This document shows positions 19,293 through 28,833 of a DNA stretch of 64,000 nucleotides, in pieces (within the stretch, counting starts at the first letter, position 1; the number at the start of each line of letters is the position of its first letter). Position numbers and translations under genes: made by a program. The stretch comes from Cognaticolwellia beringensis (GTDB lineage Bacteria; Pseudomonadota; Gammaproteobacteria; Enterobacterales; Alteromonadaceae): positions 3,534,001-3,598,000 of the forward strand of contig NZ_CP020465.1 in NCBI RefSeq assembly GCF_002076895.1, read 5' to 3'. The notes beneath the pieces were generated by a model. It worked only from the letters and a program-made list of their open reading frames with translations, was not told the origin of the DNA and searched no databases.

Positions 19293-20342
19293 ATGAGTAA
19301 AACTATCAGCTCCTCGCCACAAATAGATGCTAATGGCCTACGCCAAGCACTGCGGATTGCGGGTGGTTGCACTATTGGTTTTACGTTAAGTAAGCTGATG
19401 AATTGGCCAAATGGTATATTTTTTACTATTTATCCTATGCTGTTGTTAGGGATGGTACCGACGTTAAACCGAAGCGTTATAAGACAGTTTTTTGCTTCTG
19501 CAGGGTTTAGTGCGTTTATGGTGCTGATAATACAGGGTTTATTTTCCCACTTACCCGTAGTAATGACTTTATGTGCCTTTAGTGCTTTTTGCTTTTTATT
19601 CCATAAAATGAGTGATGGCAGTGCATTTTTATTTGGTGCGCTAGGCGTTGTTAGCTTATCTATACAGTTGCATTTTTCCAGCTACGTTGATCAAAGTAGT
19701 AGTATTTATCCTATTATTTTAAGTAATGGTTTAGCTATTTTTATGACCGTGGTTATTGCTGCGGTCATGCATGGCGTATTTCCTGATGTAGCGACGAGAA
19801 CTGTGCGCACCATGCCTACTAAAGGCAAAGAAAGTATTCGTCATGAAGTATTACTCTGTTCGACTGTTGCTACGCTTTCGTTTGTTGTTTTTCAGCTCCT
19901 CGATTTAAAGGACTCTATTTCAGCGCAAGCCGCATCGGTATTAATTTTATTTTCACTTTGCTGGAAAGCGGCTGGAGTGGCTGGTTGGCAACGTGCAATT
20001 GGGACATTAATTGGTTGTAATGCCGCGCTTTTATCGCAATTGTTTTTATACAATCACAGCGACTTTTTATTATTTCCAGTTTGTATTTTATGGATTTTAT
20101 CCTTTATTTTTTCTCGCTTTCATATTTTGGGAGGCGGTGCACCTGGTATTGGTTTTGGGGTGTTAACTACATTTGGCATTTTGTTTGGGCAATCTTTAGG
20201 GCCAGGACAAGACTTAATTTACAGCGCGTTATACCGTTTTACATCGGTCTCTGTGGCAATTGTTTTGAGCTTGTGTGCGGTGTATATAATGCATCATTTG
20301 CTTAATCATTTTAGCGTTACTCGCCATCACACATATAATTAA
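19293..20342 (+). CDS. DUF2955 (FUSC/AaeB-like) inner-membrane protein
   Basis: A 349-residue protein of about ten hydrophobic helices with a short charged loop near the middle (about 170-185). The pattern fits DUF2955, a relative of the fusaric-acid/AaeB family that works with HlyD-type adaptors. The start chosen is ATG at 19293 with GAGG upstream; a longer frame from 19179 would overlap the HlyD gene by more than 100 nt and lacks a site. As last gene of the MarR-HlyD-DUF2955 operon it is the likely membrane pump; the substrate is unknown. Confidence 0.8.
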   Translation: MSKTISSSPQIDANGLRQALRIAGGCTIGFTLSKLMNWPNGIFFTIYPMLLLGMVPTLNRSVIRQFFASAGFSAFMVLIIQGLFSHLPVVMTLCAFSAFCFLFHKMSDGSAFLFGALGVVSLSIQLHFSSYVDQSSSIYPIILSNGLAIFMTVVIAAVMHGVFPDVATRTVRTMPTKGKESIRHEVLLCSTVATLSFVVFQLLDLKDSISAQAASVLILFSLCWKAAGVAGWQRAIGTLIGCNAALLSQLFLYNHSDFLLFPVCILWILSFIFSRFHILGGGAPGIGFGVLTTFGILFGQSLGPGQDLIYSALYRFTSVSVAIVLSLCAVYIMHHLLNHFSVTRHHTYN

Positions 20343-21029
20343 ACTCGTTCTCAGTTGCTGAAATTTTAAAGGCCAATAGTTGCCAATTTTTACTTAAAGT
20401 AGGAGTAACAGTCTCACTTATCGAGGGCGATATACATCAATCATTTATAGAATATAAGAAAGCATTGATATAGGGTTGGTTGTCATTGGAGCATTTGGAC
20501 ACTCAAAGCTAAGACAATTTTCCGCTGGAAGTAATACGATGAAAATGCTGGATAATATTACAATAACACTGATGGTTTACGTTAGTTAATCTGTATGAAA
20601 TATTTTTAATGCATAATGTTTAGTTTGAAAAAATCATTACTTGTAAAACTGTAAAACTGTAAAACTGTAAAACTGTAAAACTGTAAAACTAAATTTACAT
20701 ACTTTATCTTTTATTTTTTATTTTGTAAATTACATTAAATATAAAAAATCATCTAGTTGTGTCAGCTTTTTTTACACTTTAATTTAGTTATTTGCTTATA
20801 TTTCACAATTATCCTATTTAACCTCCACCTAAAAAGAAGAATGATCCACTATTGTTTAAAGTCTGTACTTATTGGGCTGTGTTAAAATGAATGATAAATA
20901 AGCAAATATGATTTTATAGTTACTAGCAAGGTTGAGTTTATATAGCTTTAGTCACTAAGTGATTATAAAAATTAATATTGCAAGTGATTTGATAAATATT
21001 TTTGATTGCCATGAAGGATTAGAATAAAA
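20343..21029. other. Long intergenic region with a short tandem repeat
   Basis: No credible ORF. The only structure seen is the 8-bp tandem repeat at 20642-20689; the sequence after it is very AT-rich. Confidence 0.6.
20642..20689. repeat. Six tandem copies of TGTAAAAC
   Basis: Six perfect, uninterrupted copies of the 8-mer TGTAAAAC. It lies in a spacer about 300 nt after the DUF2955 gene and 460 nt from the next gene's stop, so no coding phase change is expected. Confidence 0.95.
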
Positions 21030-21060
21030 AAAAGCATCAGCCTAATAGGTCGATGCTTTT
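21030..21060 (-). terminator. Terminator of the PEP-CTERM gene
   Basis: AAAAGCATC (21030-21038) pairs with GATGCTTTT (21052-21060), and a small inner pairing CCT/AGG extends the hairpin. On the minus strand it ends in a run of eight T. Confidence 0.85.
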
Positions 21061-21147
21061 GTATTTAAACAACAATGTAATTACAAATGACCACGTCAAA
21101 GTGGAATTGACTATTCAGTCGCCTTTCATAATGATGACTTTAGCTGT

Positions 21148-21978
21148 TTAAAACAGTTTCTTAAATCGACGTGATGCTAAACCCATAATACCCAGGGCAA
21201 ATATAGCAAGTGTAGATGGTTCTGGAACAGTTATTCCTGGGTTTAGGATAGAGCCTCCGCTTGTACCAATAATCACCGCAACGCCTGAATTATCAGTAGC
21301 AAAAACAGATAACCCTCCTACATTAGCAAAGCGATTATGACGTGGTCCACCGGTTAAATCGGCGTTAGACAGTCCTGGAAAAGCTGCTGTGCCTGCTGCT
21401 GTTAAATTTGCTCCATTTCCGCCTCCACTAACGATAGACAAAGTAGGCAATAATGTGTTTACCCAAGCATAACCATTAGCTTGACTAAACAGTCCGCCGC
21501 CGAGGCCAAGGAAGTTGTCAATTATTGTCGCATTCGTGCTAAATAGAGCTCTTTCGCTTGCTGATGAGCCGCCGGAAACATGTTGGCCAGAGTCCATCAT
21601 CATAATACCGGTATTGTTTATATTAACGGCACCGTTACCAGCAAAGTAGTCTGCTATTGCAGCGTCGGTATCAATATTAGTAAAGGACCAACCGTTACCC
21701 ACTAATGAAGATAAGTTAAATGCTGAGGTAGCGGCATTTAAAGCTGAACTAGAGCTACCTAAATTAACAACATTTAAGTGTCCATTGGTAAGTGAAGCAG
21801 CAGTGCTTAGGTTTTCCAGCACACGTTGCATAAATAACCACCCAGATAGATTCGCGCCACCACTTGCAGACCCATGATCATCAGCATCTGTACCTGATAA
21901 TATAATGGGACCTGCTGTTGCTGTAAAATTTATGCTAAGTAGCAAAACTGATAACAATGATATATTTTTAAGTTTCAT
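21148..21978 (-). CDS. PEP-CTERM sorting domain protein (secreted)
   Basis: A 276-residue exported protein. It has a signal peptide of about 22 residues, a Gly/Ser/Asn/Ala-rich body with no catalytic motif seen, and a C-terminal sorting signal VPEPST followed by a hydrophobic helix and RRFKK. Known biology of this signal: EpsH-type exosortase cuts near PEP and the protein is delivered to the cell surface or matrix. No exosortase or EPS genes are in the window, so the machinery must be elsewhere. AAGGAA precedes the ATG. A role in biofilm or surface material is only inferred. Confidence 0.88.
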   Translation of the reverse strand: MKLKNISLLSVLLLSINFTATAGPIILSGTDADDHGSASGGANLSGWLFMQRVLENLSTAASLTNGHLNVVNLGSSSSALNAATSAFNLSSLVGNGWSFTNIDTDAAIADYFAGNGAVNINNTGIMMMDSGQHVSGGSSASERALFSTNATIIDNFLGLGGGLFSQANGYAWVNTLLPTLSIVSGGGNGANLTAAGTAAFPGLSNADLTGGPRHNRFANVGGLSVFATDNSGVAVIIGTSGGSILNPGITVPEPSTLAIFALGIMGLASRRFKKLF

Positions 21979-22749
21979 ATGCTTATTCCTTTATAGTTAA
22001 TTTTAAAAAAGGGAGGAATACTACATACCAGTTATTACAACGTACAAATATTAAGAATAAGGTAAATTTAAAAAATTCTATATTCAGTACTAAACACAGT
22101 ATTAAAAATTAAATAATCATTCCATTGAATCCTTTTCATATTAACATTAAGCATTAATTAGGCCTAAATTGAAAACGTATTATTAATTAAGGTGTTATGA
22201 TATGACAAGGAGTGGTCGATCTTATATCTGTAAAAAAAACGGACACTTTTAATGCAGTTTTAGGTGGAATAAACAACATGAAAAGATTTGCTTATTTTAA
22301 TTTAAAATTTTGTATTTTGAACTGTACCAAGCCGTATATGATAAAAGAGAATAAAGCTTGATAACACTGAAATAAAATAACTACTTTGAGCTTTAACTTA
22401 AATGGAGGTATGACATTAATGAAAATTATTATATTGATTTTAATATGCTGTGAATATCATTTTTTATTCTAATACCAACTTCACTAACGAGATGTTCGAC
22501 TTAATATGAAGCGCAAATGGCCAAATATAAGGTATTTTTTAATAACTAATTGTTATGGAAAATTTTCTACTACCTTCCATGAAGCGATAATGATTAAATA
22601 TATAATACAGTAGTAGGATGTTTTAAGCAGTAGAAATGATCCTATAGTTAGTGATGTTGGTCTAACAAAGCGTGCCATAAAAAAACTGCAATAAGCAATG
22701 CCTATTTTACCAGGATTTCAGCTAAACTTATTTTAAATCAACATTATAA
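21979..22749. other. Long AT-rich intergenic region
   Basis: It separates the PEP-CTERM gene from the M2 peptidase gene and contains the promoter of the former. A 27-codon plus-strand frame at 22278 with AGGTGGA upstream is too short to call. No repeats or hairpins of note. Confidence 0.5.
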
Positions 22750-22783
22750 TAAAGCCGCTAAATCATAAGATTTAACGGCTTTA
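22750..22783 (-). terminator. Terminator of the M2 peptidase gene
   Basis: A 15-bp stem (22750-22764 with 22769-22783, one mismatched pair) around a 4-nt loop, 16 nt after the peptidase stop on the minus strand. The T-tract is short (TTTATTAT). Confidence 0.7.
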
Positions 22784-22798
22784 ATTGTTAGCTAAGCG

Positions 22799-24643
22799 TT
22801 AAAAACCACATTGTTTCCCTTGGTTCTTATCTTTCAGCCAGGTGTGTAATGGGGCGAAATAATCAACAATGGCGGTTGCATCCATTTGCTCGTTACCCGT
22901 TAACACTTTGTAAGCTTGTTGCCATGGTTGGCTTGAGCCCATTTCGAGTACTTTATTCAATGCGGTTCCAGCATCTTTATTGTTATAAATTGAACAACGA
23001 TGAATAGGATCGGTGTTACCTGAAATTTCACATAAAGCACGATGAAATTCAAATTGCTGTATATGTGCTAAGAAGTAGCGTGAATAAGGTACGCCTCCGG
23101 GAACGTGATATTTCGCACCGGGGTCAAAAGCATTTATATCACGTTCGATAGGGGCGCTTACGCCTTGGTATTTTTCACGTAATTCCCACCAAGCCGTATT
23201 ATAGTTTTCTGGCGTAACTTCACCGGAATATACCTTCCAACGCCATTGATCAACCATTAAGCCAAACGGCATAAAAGCAACTTTATCCAATGCCATTTTC
23301 ATTAGTAAACCAATGTCTTTCGACTCATCAGGAATGGTGTCAATTAAGCCAATTTCTTTTAAGTATTTTGGTGTAACTGAAAGGGCTATAGTATCACCAA
23401 TGGCCTCGTGGAAGCCGTCGTTAGCACTGTTTTGGTAATATACCGGCTGGTTTTGGTACGCACGTTGATAAAAGTTATGACCTAGTTCGTGATGTATAAC
23501 CGAGAAATCTTCACCAGTTTTTTGGATACACATTTTAATACGAATATCATCTTTAGCATCAAGGTCCCAGGCTGAAGCATGACACACGACATCTCGGTCG
23601 GCGGGCTTAGTAAATAACGAGCGCTGCCAAAATGTTTCTGGTAATGCTTCAAAGCCAAGTGAGGTAAAAAAGCTTTCAGCGCCTTTGACCATTTTAATTT
23701 CATCGTAATTATTAGCGGCAAGTTGTTTCGTTACGTCATAGCCAGGATCGGCATTCTCTGGTGCGACTAAGTCATAAATATTACCCCACGATTGTGCCCA
23801 CATATTACCGAGTAAATGAGCGGGTATTGGTTGGTTTTGTGGTACGTTATCTTCGCCGTATTTTTTGCCTAATTCAGTACGTACATAACAATGTAAATCA
23901 TCGTATAAAGGTTTAACTTGTCCCCATAAACGGTCAAGTTCTTTTGCAAACTCATCTGCGGACATATCGTAATTGGAGCGCCACATTGCGCCTAAATCTG
24001 CATAGCCTAAACCTTGTGCACCTTCATTACCCAGTTCTACTTGGCGCATATATAATGGTTTCATCTCAGGGCTGATAGTTCGCCAACCTTGCCACATTTC
24101 TAATAACTCATCGTAATCACGTGAGGTGGCCATTGTCGCGGTCATTTGCCCTAAACTTAAAGTTTCGCCTGACTTAGCTGTGTAATTTCCTTTGCCATAC
24201 ATACTATTTAATTCAGCACCAATTTTAGCTAATTCTGCAGATTTAGCAGAATCTTGTGGTGCGGGCATCACTAAACTTTGTTTTAAAATATTGAGTTTGC
24301 GACGTTGATCTGTATTCACATCAACAGAATCAAACTTAGCGGCTTGCATGGCAAATCTTACACCCGCTTCAGTTGACTTTTGATCGGCCGCTGCGGCAAG
24401 TGCAGAGGTGTCTTCAGTAATAAAGTTTGAATTTATCCACGCCGCACGGCTGCCTTCAGTGTTAAGTTGCACTAGCTCTTTTTCGGTAGCGGCTAAAAAT
24501 TTTTCTGCATCTTGTACCGTTAATACTTTGCTGGCCGGGCTTGCTGCTTTAGTATCATTAATGTTTGTGTTGTCACCATTACAAGCACTTAAGCTTGCTG
24601 CTACTAGGATAGCTGCCGTGGTTAATTTAAATGTTGGTTTCAT
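22799..24643 (-). CDS. Peptidase family M2 (angiotensin-converting-enzyme-like) lipoprotein
   Basis: A 614-residue zinc dipeptidyl carboxypeptidase. The zinc site HHELGH (HExxH at about 385-389) is followed by the third ligand in GFHEAIGD (Glu about 413), as in ACE. The N-terminus is a lipoprotein signal with lipobox LSAC (Cys21), so it is anchored in the envelope facing the periplasm. Length fits bacterial M2 enzymes. It would trim dipeptides from peptide C-termini for nutrition. It is a single gene with its own terminator. Confidence 0.94.
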   Translation of the reverse strand: MKPTFKLTTAAILVAASLSACNGDNTNINDTKAASPASKVLTVQDAEKFLAATEKELVQLNTEGSRAAWINSNFITEDTSALAAAADQKSTEAGVRFAMQAAKFDSVDVNTDQRRKLNILKQSLVMPAPQDSAKSAELAKIGAELNSMYGKGNYTAKSGETLSLGQMTATMATSRDYDELLEMWQGWRTISPEMKPLYMRQVELGNEGAQGLGYADLGAMWRSNYDMSADEFAKELDRLWGQVKPLYDDLHCYVRTELGKKYGEDNVPQNQPIPAHLLGNMWAQSWGNIYDLVAPENADPGYDVTKQLAANNYDEIKMVKGAESFFTSLGFEALPETFWQRSLFTKPADRDVVCHASAWDLDAKDDIRIKMCIQKTGEDFSVIHHELGHNFYQRAYQNQPVYYQNSANDGFHEAIGDTIALSVTPKYLKEIGLIDTIPDESKDIGLLMKMALDKVAFMPFGLMVDQWRWKVYSGEVTPENYNTAWWELREKYQGVSAPIERDINAFDPGAKYHVPGGVPYSRYFLAHIQQFEFHRALCEISGNTDPIHRCSIYNNKDAGTALNKVLEMGSSQPWQQAYKVLTGNEQMDATAIVDYFAPLHTWLKDKNQGKQCGF

Positions 24644-24836
24644 AAGTATCCGTTTTTTTGTTATTAGTGCTTATTTTACGCCTTAGTCACTTATACAATT
24701 TTAAGTAATCAACTTGGTATAATATAAGGTTTTGGCTAGTGTAGATTGAGAAGAGTATATTGGCAATAGTATTACTATGTAGGCTTTGTTACTGTGGTAA
24801 TAAATGGCAGCGACGTTGAATTTTTGACAAAAAAAA

Positions 24837-24859
24837 GCTCAGCGAAAGGGATGCTGAGC
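24837..24859 (-). terminator. Minus-strand terminator with no gene assigned
   Basis: GCTCAGC (24837-24843) pairs with GCTGAGC (24853-24859). On the minus strand the stem is followed by eight T. No minus-strand gene lies between it and 25267, so it may end an unannotated small transcript. Confidence 0.55.
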
Positions 24860-25267
24860 CATTATATAAAATATACTAGGGAAAGTATGAAATTTGCGTT
24901 TCACAAAGCTCTTCATGCAACGCCAGAATATAATAGCTATACTTGGTGTTTTTAACTGTACTTTTTCTGTAATAGTTTGTAATCGGAGGAGGCTTGGAAA
25001 TATTAAAGCCCTAAGTCGAGTGCTAATAGATTAGGCTTAGAAGCTAAAGATATCTATCTAGCTATAGTTAGTCATCATATTGTTGCTTGGTTTACTGATT
25101 TTAACCAGTAACAGAATGTAATATAGTCTGTCTAACGGGTACTTTTATCGTATTTATTTTCCTTTTATATCTCGATGTTTTTAATCCGAGTTGCGTTATT
25201 TAAAACGCTTGTTTAAACTGCCTGTATTAATTTCTTTAATAAACTAGATTTATGGCGCTATTTACTT
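24860..25267. other. Intergenic region upstream of the PsrA-like gene
   Basis: No ORF. It holds the candidate PsrA operator near 25201 and, read leftwards, leads into the orphan terminator at 24837-24859. Confidence 0.5.
25201..25218. promoter_or_regulatory. Candidate PsrA-type operator
   Basis: The sequence contains AAAC-GCTT-GTTT (25203-25214), matching the AAAC-N4-GTTT core reported for Pseudomonas PsrA sites. It lies about 55 nt before the PsrA-like start, which suggests autoregulation. A single short site, so moderate confidence. Confidence 0.5.
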
Positions 25268-25903
25268 ATGAGTACTAAGAATAAAATATTAGATGCAGCA
25301 GAGAGCTTGTTTGCAGATAAAGGTTTTAATGGCACCTCTCTACGTGAAATAACGAGTCAGGCAGAAGTTAACTTAGCCGCGGTTAATTATCACTTTGGTT
25401 CGAAAAAAGAATTAATTAAAGCCGTTATGTCGCGTTATATGAATGAGTTATCACCGCGTTTAGAACTGGCCTTAACTCAAGTTTGTGAGCAAGATTCACC
25501 GAGCTTAATTGAGGTGTTCTCTGCTTTCATTGACCCGCTGTTATCCTTAAACGAAATTAAAAATAATGGTACGAGTAACTTTTTACAGCTTTTAGGGAGA
25601 GGCTATACCGATAGCCAAGGCTTTTTACGTTGGTTTTTAACCACCCAATATCCAGGTGTTATTGATAACTTTGTGATAGCGGTACAAAAAGCCTATCCAG
25701 AGCTAAGTGCAGAAGAAATGTTTTGGCGTTTGCATTTTACTATGGGCACCGTCGTGTTCACTATGTCATCAAGCGACGCATTAATCGATATTGCGAAAAG
25801 TGATTTCGACCGTGAATTACAAATTTCAGATGTTATCCGTAATGTTATTCCTTATGTTGCTGCCGGCGTTGGTGCTCCTATGCCTGCGAACACTAGAAGT
25901 TAA
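25268..25903 (+). CDS. psrA: TetR-family regulator, PsrA-like (fatty-acid sensing)
   Basis: A 211-residue protein. Its DNA-binding region (ILDAAESLFADKGFNGTSLR, then EVNLAAVNYHFGSKKELI) closely follows PsrA. In Pseudomonas and Shewanella PsrA senses long-chain acyl compounds and controls beta-oxidation and rpoS-related genes. Gene order supports this: in P. aeruginosa psrA lies next to nagZ, as here. The C-terminal part is a ligand domain ending PYVAAGVGAPMPANTRS. The ribosome site is weak. Family certain, PsrA identity likely. Confidence 0.8.
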   Translation: MSTKNKILDAAESLFADKGFNGTSLREITSQAEVNLAAVNYHFGSKKELIKAVMSRYMNELSPRLELALTQVCEQDSPSLIEVFSAFIDPLLSLNEIKNNGTSNFLQLLGRGYTDSQGFLRWFLTTQYPGVIDNFVIAVQKAYPELSAEEMFWRLHFTMGTVVFTMSSSDALIDIAKSDFDRELQISDVIRNVIPYVAAGVGAPMPANTRS

Positions 25904-26087
25904 ATCGTTATAGGCTAAAACCTATGATCAATGGTACGCGATGCGCTAAGGGTGTTTCTATATTATTTAATTATGCCTAAAGATATTCCAATACTTAGGC
26001 TTATATCTCAGATAATGAGTTAAGCATCTTTGTTTATCGATGTTATTTAGGTAGAGTAGCAACATCTTAAACTTTTAAAGTGTTGTT

Positions 26088-27101
26088 ATGGGTCCTGTTA
26101 TGCTTGATGTGCACGGCACATCATTGTCTCAAGAAGATAAAGAAATTCTTCAACATCCTCTGGTCGGTGGATTAATCTTTTTTACTCGCAATTATCAATC
26201 ACCAGAACAAATTGCCGATTTAAGTCAGCAAATTCGAATCGCGGCCAAGAAACCTATTTTAATCGCGGTTGATCATGAAGGCGGTCGAGTACAACGCTTT
26301 CGAGATGGCTTTTCGTTGCTCCCTGCGATGGGGAAATTATGGAAAATGTCAGAACAAAATCTTACATTAGCTAAAGAACTAGCCAAACAAAGTGCGATAT
26401 TAATGGCATTAGAAGTGCAAGCGGTCGGCATTGATATTAGTTTTGCGCCAGTACTTGATATTAATAACATAAGCGATGTTATTGGTGATCGAGGCTTTCA
26501 TCAACAGCCTGATCATGTCACAGAATTAGCTGAAGCTTTTATTGATGGTTTGCATCAAGTTGGTATGAAAGCAACCGGAAAACATTTTCCGGGTCATGGC
26601 AGTGTTAAAGCTGACTCTCATATTGATTTACCGATAGATACCCGCTCAAAAGCCGATATTTTTCAACAAGATTTAGTGCCATTTCAGCAACTTATTTCCA
26701 GAGGGAAAGTTGATGCGTTGATGCCTGCACATGTTATATTTCCTGATGTTGACAGCCAAGCAGTTGGTTTCTCTCACTATTGGTTGCAAAATATTTTACG
26801 TGACCAACTAGGGTTCAATGGCGTAATTTTTAGTGATGATTTATCGATGCAAGGCGCAGCAAGTGTTGGTGGTTATATTGAACGTGCTGAAGCTGCGCAA
26901 GCCGCAGGTTGCGATATGTTATTGTTATGTAATAACCGAGATGGTTGTGTAGATGTGCTCGATAATGCCAATATTTCAATTTCGTCAGTTGGCGCACAGC
27001 GGCTTAACATGTTATTAACAAAAGCAGATAGTAAGTGGTCATCATTGAAAAATAATTCAACATGGCAACACGCTAGCCAGTCTTTGAATAAGTACCGATA
27101 G
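26088..27101 (+). CDS. nagZ: Beta-N-acetylhexosaminidase (NagZ)
   Basis: A cytoplasmic glycoside hydrolase family 3 enzyme that removes GlcNAc from GlcNAc-anhydromuropeptides in cell-wall recycling. All the hallmarks are present in 337 residues: N-terminal MGPVMLDV, DHEGGRVQRF, KHFPGHGSVKADSH (about 165-178, with the His acid/base) and FSDDLSM (nucleophile Asp about 250). Length and start match NagZ of other gammaproteobacteria. It lies downstream of the PsrA-like gene as in Pseudomonas. In other species its product influences beta-lactamase induction. Confidence 0.95.
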   Translation: MGPVMLDVHGTSLSQEDKEILQHPLVGGLIFFTRNYQSPEQIADLSQQIRIAAKKPILIAVDHEGGRVQRFRDGFSLLPAMGKLWKMSEQNLTLAKELAKQSAILMALEVQAVGIDISFAPVLDINNISDVIGDRGFHQQPDHVTELAEAFIDGLHQVGMKATGKHFPGHGSVKADSHIDLPIDTRSKADIFQQDLVPFQQLISRGKVDALMPAHVIFPDVDSQAVGFSHYWLQNILRDQLGFNGVIFSDDLSMQGAASVGGYIERAEAAQAAGCDMLLLCNNRDGCVDVLDNANISISSVGAQRLNMLLTKADSKWSSLKNNSTWQHASQSLNKYR

Positions 27102-27215
27102 TTTTTAATGGCTAGCGTAATTTTCACAGATTAAAAAGCGAAAATTCAATAATAAAAAGTTAATATCGAGCAATACCACTTAGATTCAAATAATAATAAA
27201 AATATTGGATAAATT

Positions 27216-28592
27216 ATGAAATTAACTCGACAGTCATTTATTCCATTAGCACCTGTAATCGCCATATGCTTTTACTTTATCTTACAAGCCCTTGGCCTGG
27301 AGAGTAAAGCGTCTATTGCAGCTGCTATTACGCTATTAACCGTAATTTGGTGGGTTACTGAAGCTCTGCCTATTCCTGCTACATCATTAGTTCCTTTTGC
27401 CTTATTGCCACTTTTTGGTGTTGTTGATCATAAAACGGTCGCATCCTCCTTAGGTAGCCACGTAATATTATTGTTAATGGGAGCATTTATGCTGTCAAAA
27501 GCCATAGAAAAAAGTGGTGCGCACGAGCGTTTAGCTGTTTATATGGTGAGAATGGTTGGCGTAGATAGTGGCAGGCGCATGGTGCTAGGTTTTATGATAG
27601 CAAGTGCATTTTTAAGTATGTGGATCTCTAACACCGCAACAACCCTAATTATGCTCCCTATAGCGTTAGCTATTCTTAAACATATTGACAATCAGAAGCT
27701 TAAAGTAGCTTTAATTCTAGGTATTGCTTATGCCGCCAATGTAGGCGGCGTAGGTACGCCGATTGGGACTCCGCCGAATGTGATTTTTATGGGTATTTAT
27801 GAAGAACAAACTGGCATTGAATATGGCTTTTTAGAATGGATGAAAATTGGTGTACCTATTGTCGTTCTCGCTGTGCCAATTATGGCCTTTTGGCTAACCA
27901 GAAACGTTAAGCTTGAACAAGATATACATTTACCCGTTTTAGGGCCGTGGCGTGCGGAAGAGACTCGAACATTATGGGTGTTTGGTTTAACTGCGCTCGC
28001 ATGGATAACACGTTCAGAACCCTTTGGTGGTTGGAGCGGAGTTTTCGGTGTTGAAATAGCCGGCGATAGCACCATCGCATTACTTGCGGTTGTGCTGATG
28101 TTCATAGTACCCAACGGTAAAGGCTCTCGACTTCTGGATTGGGACAGCGCTAAAACTATTCCATGGGGCATGTTATTGTTATTTGCTGGTGGTATCGCAT
28201 TAGCTAAAGGTTTTGTAGCCTCAGGATTAAGTGATTTATTGGGGCAATGGCTTGCAACATTTGCAAATTTACCTGCAATTATCATGATTTTGACTATTTG
28301 TTTAGTGGTTACTTACTTAACCGAAATAACCAGTAACACCGCTACGGCGACTTTGTTAATGCCTATTTTAGCTGCTGCGGCTATTGCCTCAGGATATGAT
28401 CCTAAAGTATTAATGGTGCCTGCGGCAATATGTGCGAGTTGTGCCTTTATGCTACCCGTAGCAACTGCACCAAATGCTATAGCGTACGGAACCGGTGAAA
28501 TCGAAATTCAGGATATGGTCAGAGAAGGGGCTGTACTTAGCTTTATTATTGCGTGTTTAGTGGGTATTACTTGTTATCTGCTATTGCTATAA
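27216..28592 (+). CDS. DASS/SLC13-family anion symporter
   Basis: A 458-residue inner-membrane carrier with about 11-12 helices. It shows the two SNT motifs that form the Na+ and carboxylate site: WISNTATTLIMLP (about 137) and EITSNTATATLLMP (about 370), each after a re-entrant hairpin. GVGTPIGTPPNVIFMG is also typical. It should couple Na+ entry to uptake of a dicarboxylate or similar anion. It stands alone, 114 nt after nagZ. The exact substrate (succinate, citrate, sulfate) cannot be told. Confidence 0.9.
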   Translation: MKLTRQSFIPLAPVIAICFYFILQALGLESKASIAAAITLLTVIWWVTEALPIPATSLVPFALLPLFGVVDHKTVASSLGSHVILLLMGAFMLSKAIEKSGAHERLAVYMVRMVGVDSGRRMVLGFMIASAFLSMWISNTATTLIMLPIALAILKHIDNQKLKVALILGIAYAANVGGVGTPIGTPPNVIFMGIYEEQTGIEYGFLEWMKIGVPIVVLAVPIMAFWLTRNVKLEQDIHLPVLGPWRAEETRTLWVFGLTALAWITRSEPFGGWSGVFGVEIAGDSTIALLAVVLMFIVPNGKGSRLLDWDSAKTIPWGMLLLFAGGIALAKGFVASGLSDLLGQWLATFANLPAIIMILTICLVVTYLTEITSNTATATLLMPILAAAAIASGYDPKVLMVPAAICASCAFMLPVATAPNAIAYGTGEIEIQDMVREGAVLSFIIACLVGITCYLLLL

Positions 28593-28739
28593 TCGTAACT
28601 TGAAAAAAGCCATACCACTAACATATCGCTATACTGCTTCTCCTTTGTAGTTGCAGGTTAAGTCGACGCAGAGCCCTATTAGGTTAAGCGGAAGTTTGGT
28701 AACGAGTAAGTAAGGTTTAAATTTACAATATAAAAGTGG

Positions 28740-28775
28740 AGAGATAACTAATACCATGAAGTATTAGTTATCTCT
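28740..28775. repeat. 15-bp hairpin between the DASS and dsbB genes
   Basis: A perfect stem (28740-28754 with 28761-28775) around CATGAA. No good T-run on either strand, so a terminator is only possible. Its right arm is also the first unit of the 11-bp repeat that follows. Confidence 0.6.
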
Positions 28776-28820
28776 CAGTTATCTCTCAGTTATCTCTTAG
28801 TAATCACTCAGTAATCTTTC
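28766..28820. repeat. Five imperfect 11-bp tandem repeats
   Basis: Units starting at 28766, 28777, 28788, 28799 and 28810 follow the pattern AGTTATCTCTC, drifting to AGTAATCTTTC at the right end. They sit just after the dsbB stop on the minus strand and look like slippage products of the hairpin arm. Confidence 0.85.
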
Positions 28821-28833
28821 AGTTAGCATCAGA

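Noticed and set aside
20642-20689. Short regular repeats as a CRISPR array
   Set aside because: Units are contiguous 8-mers without spacers, and no cas genes are present.
27797-28285. 162-codon minus-strand ORF
   Set aside because: Antisense shadow of the DASS transporter, with no start signals.
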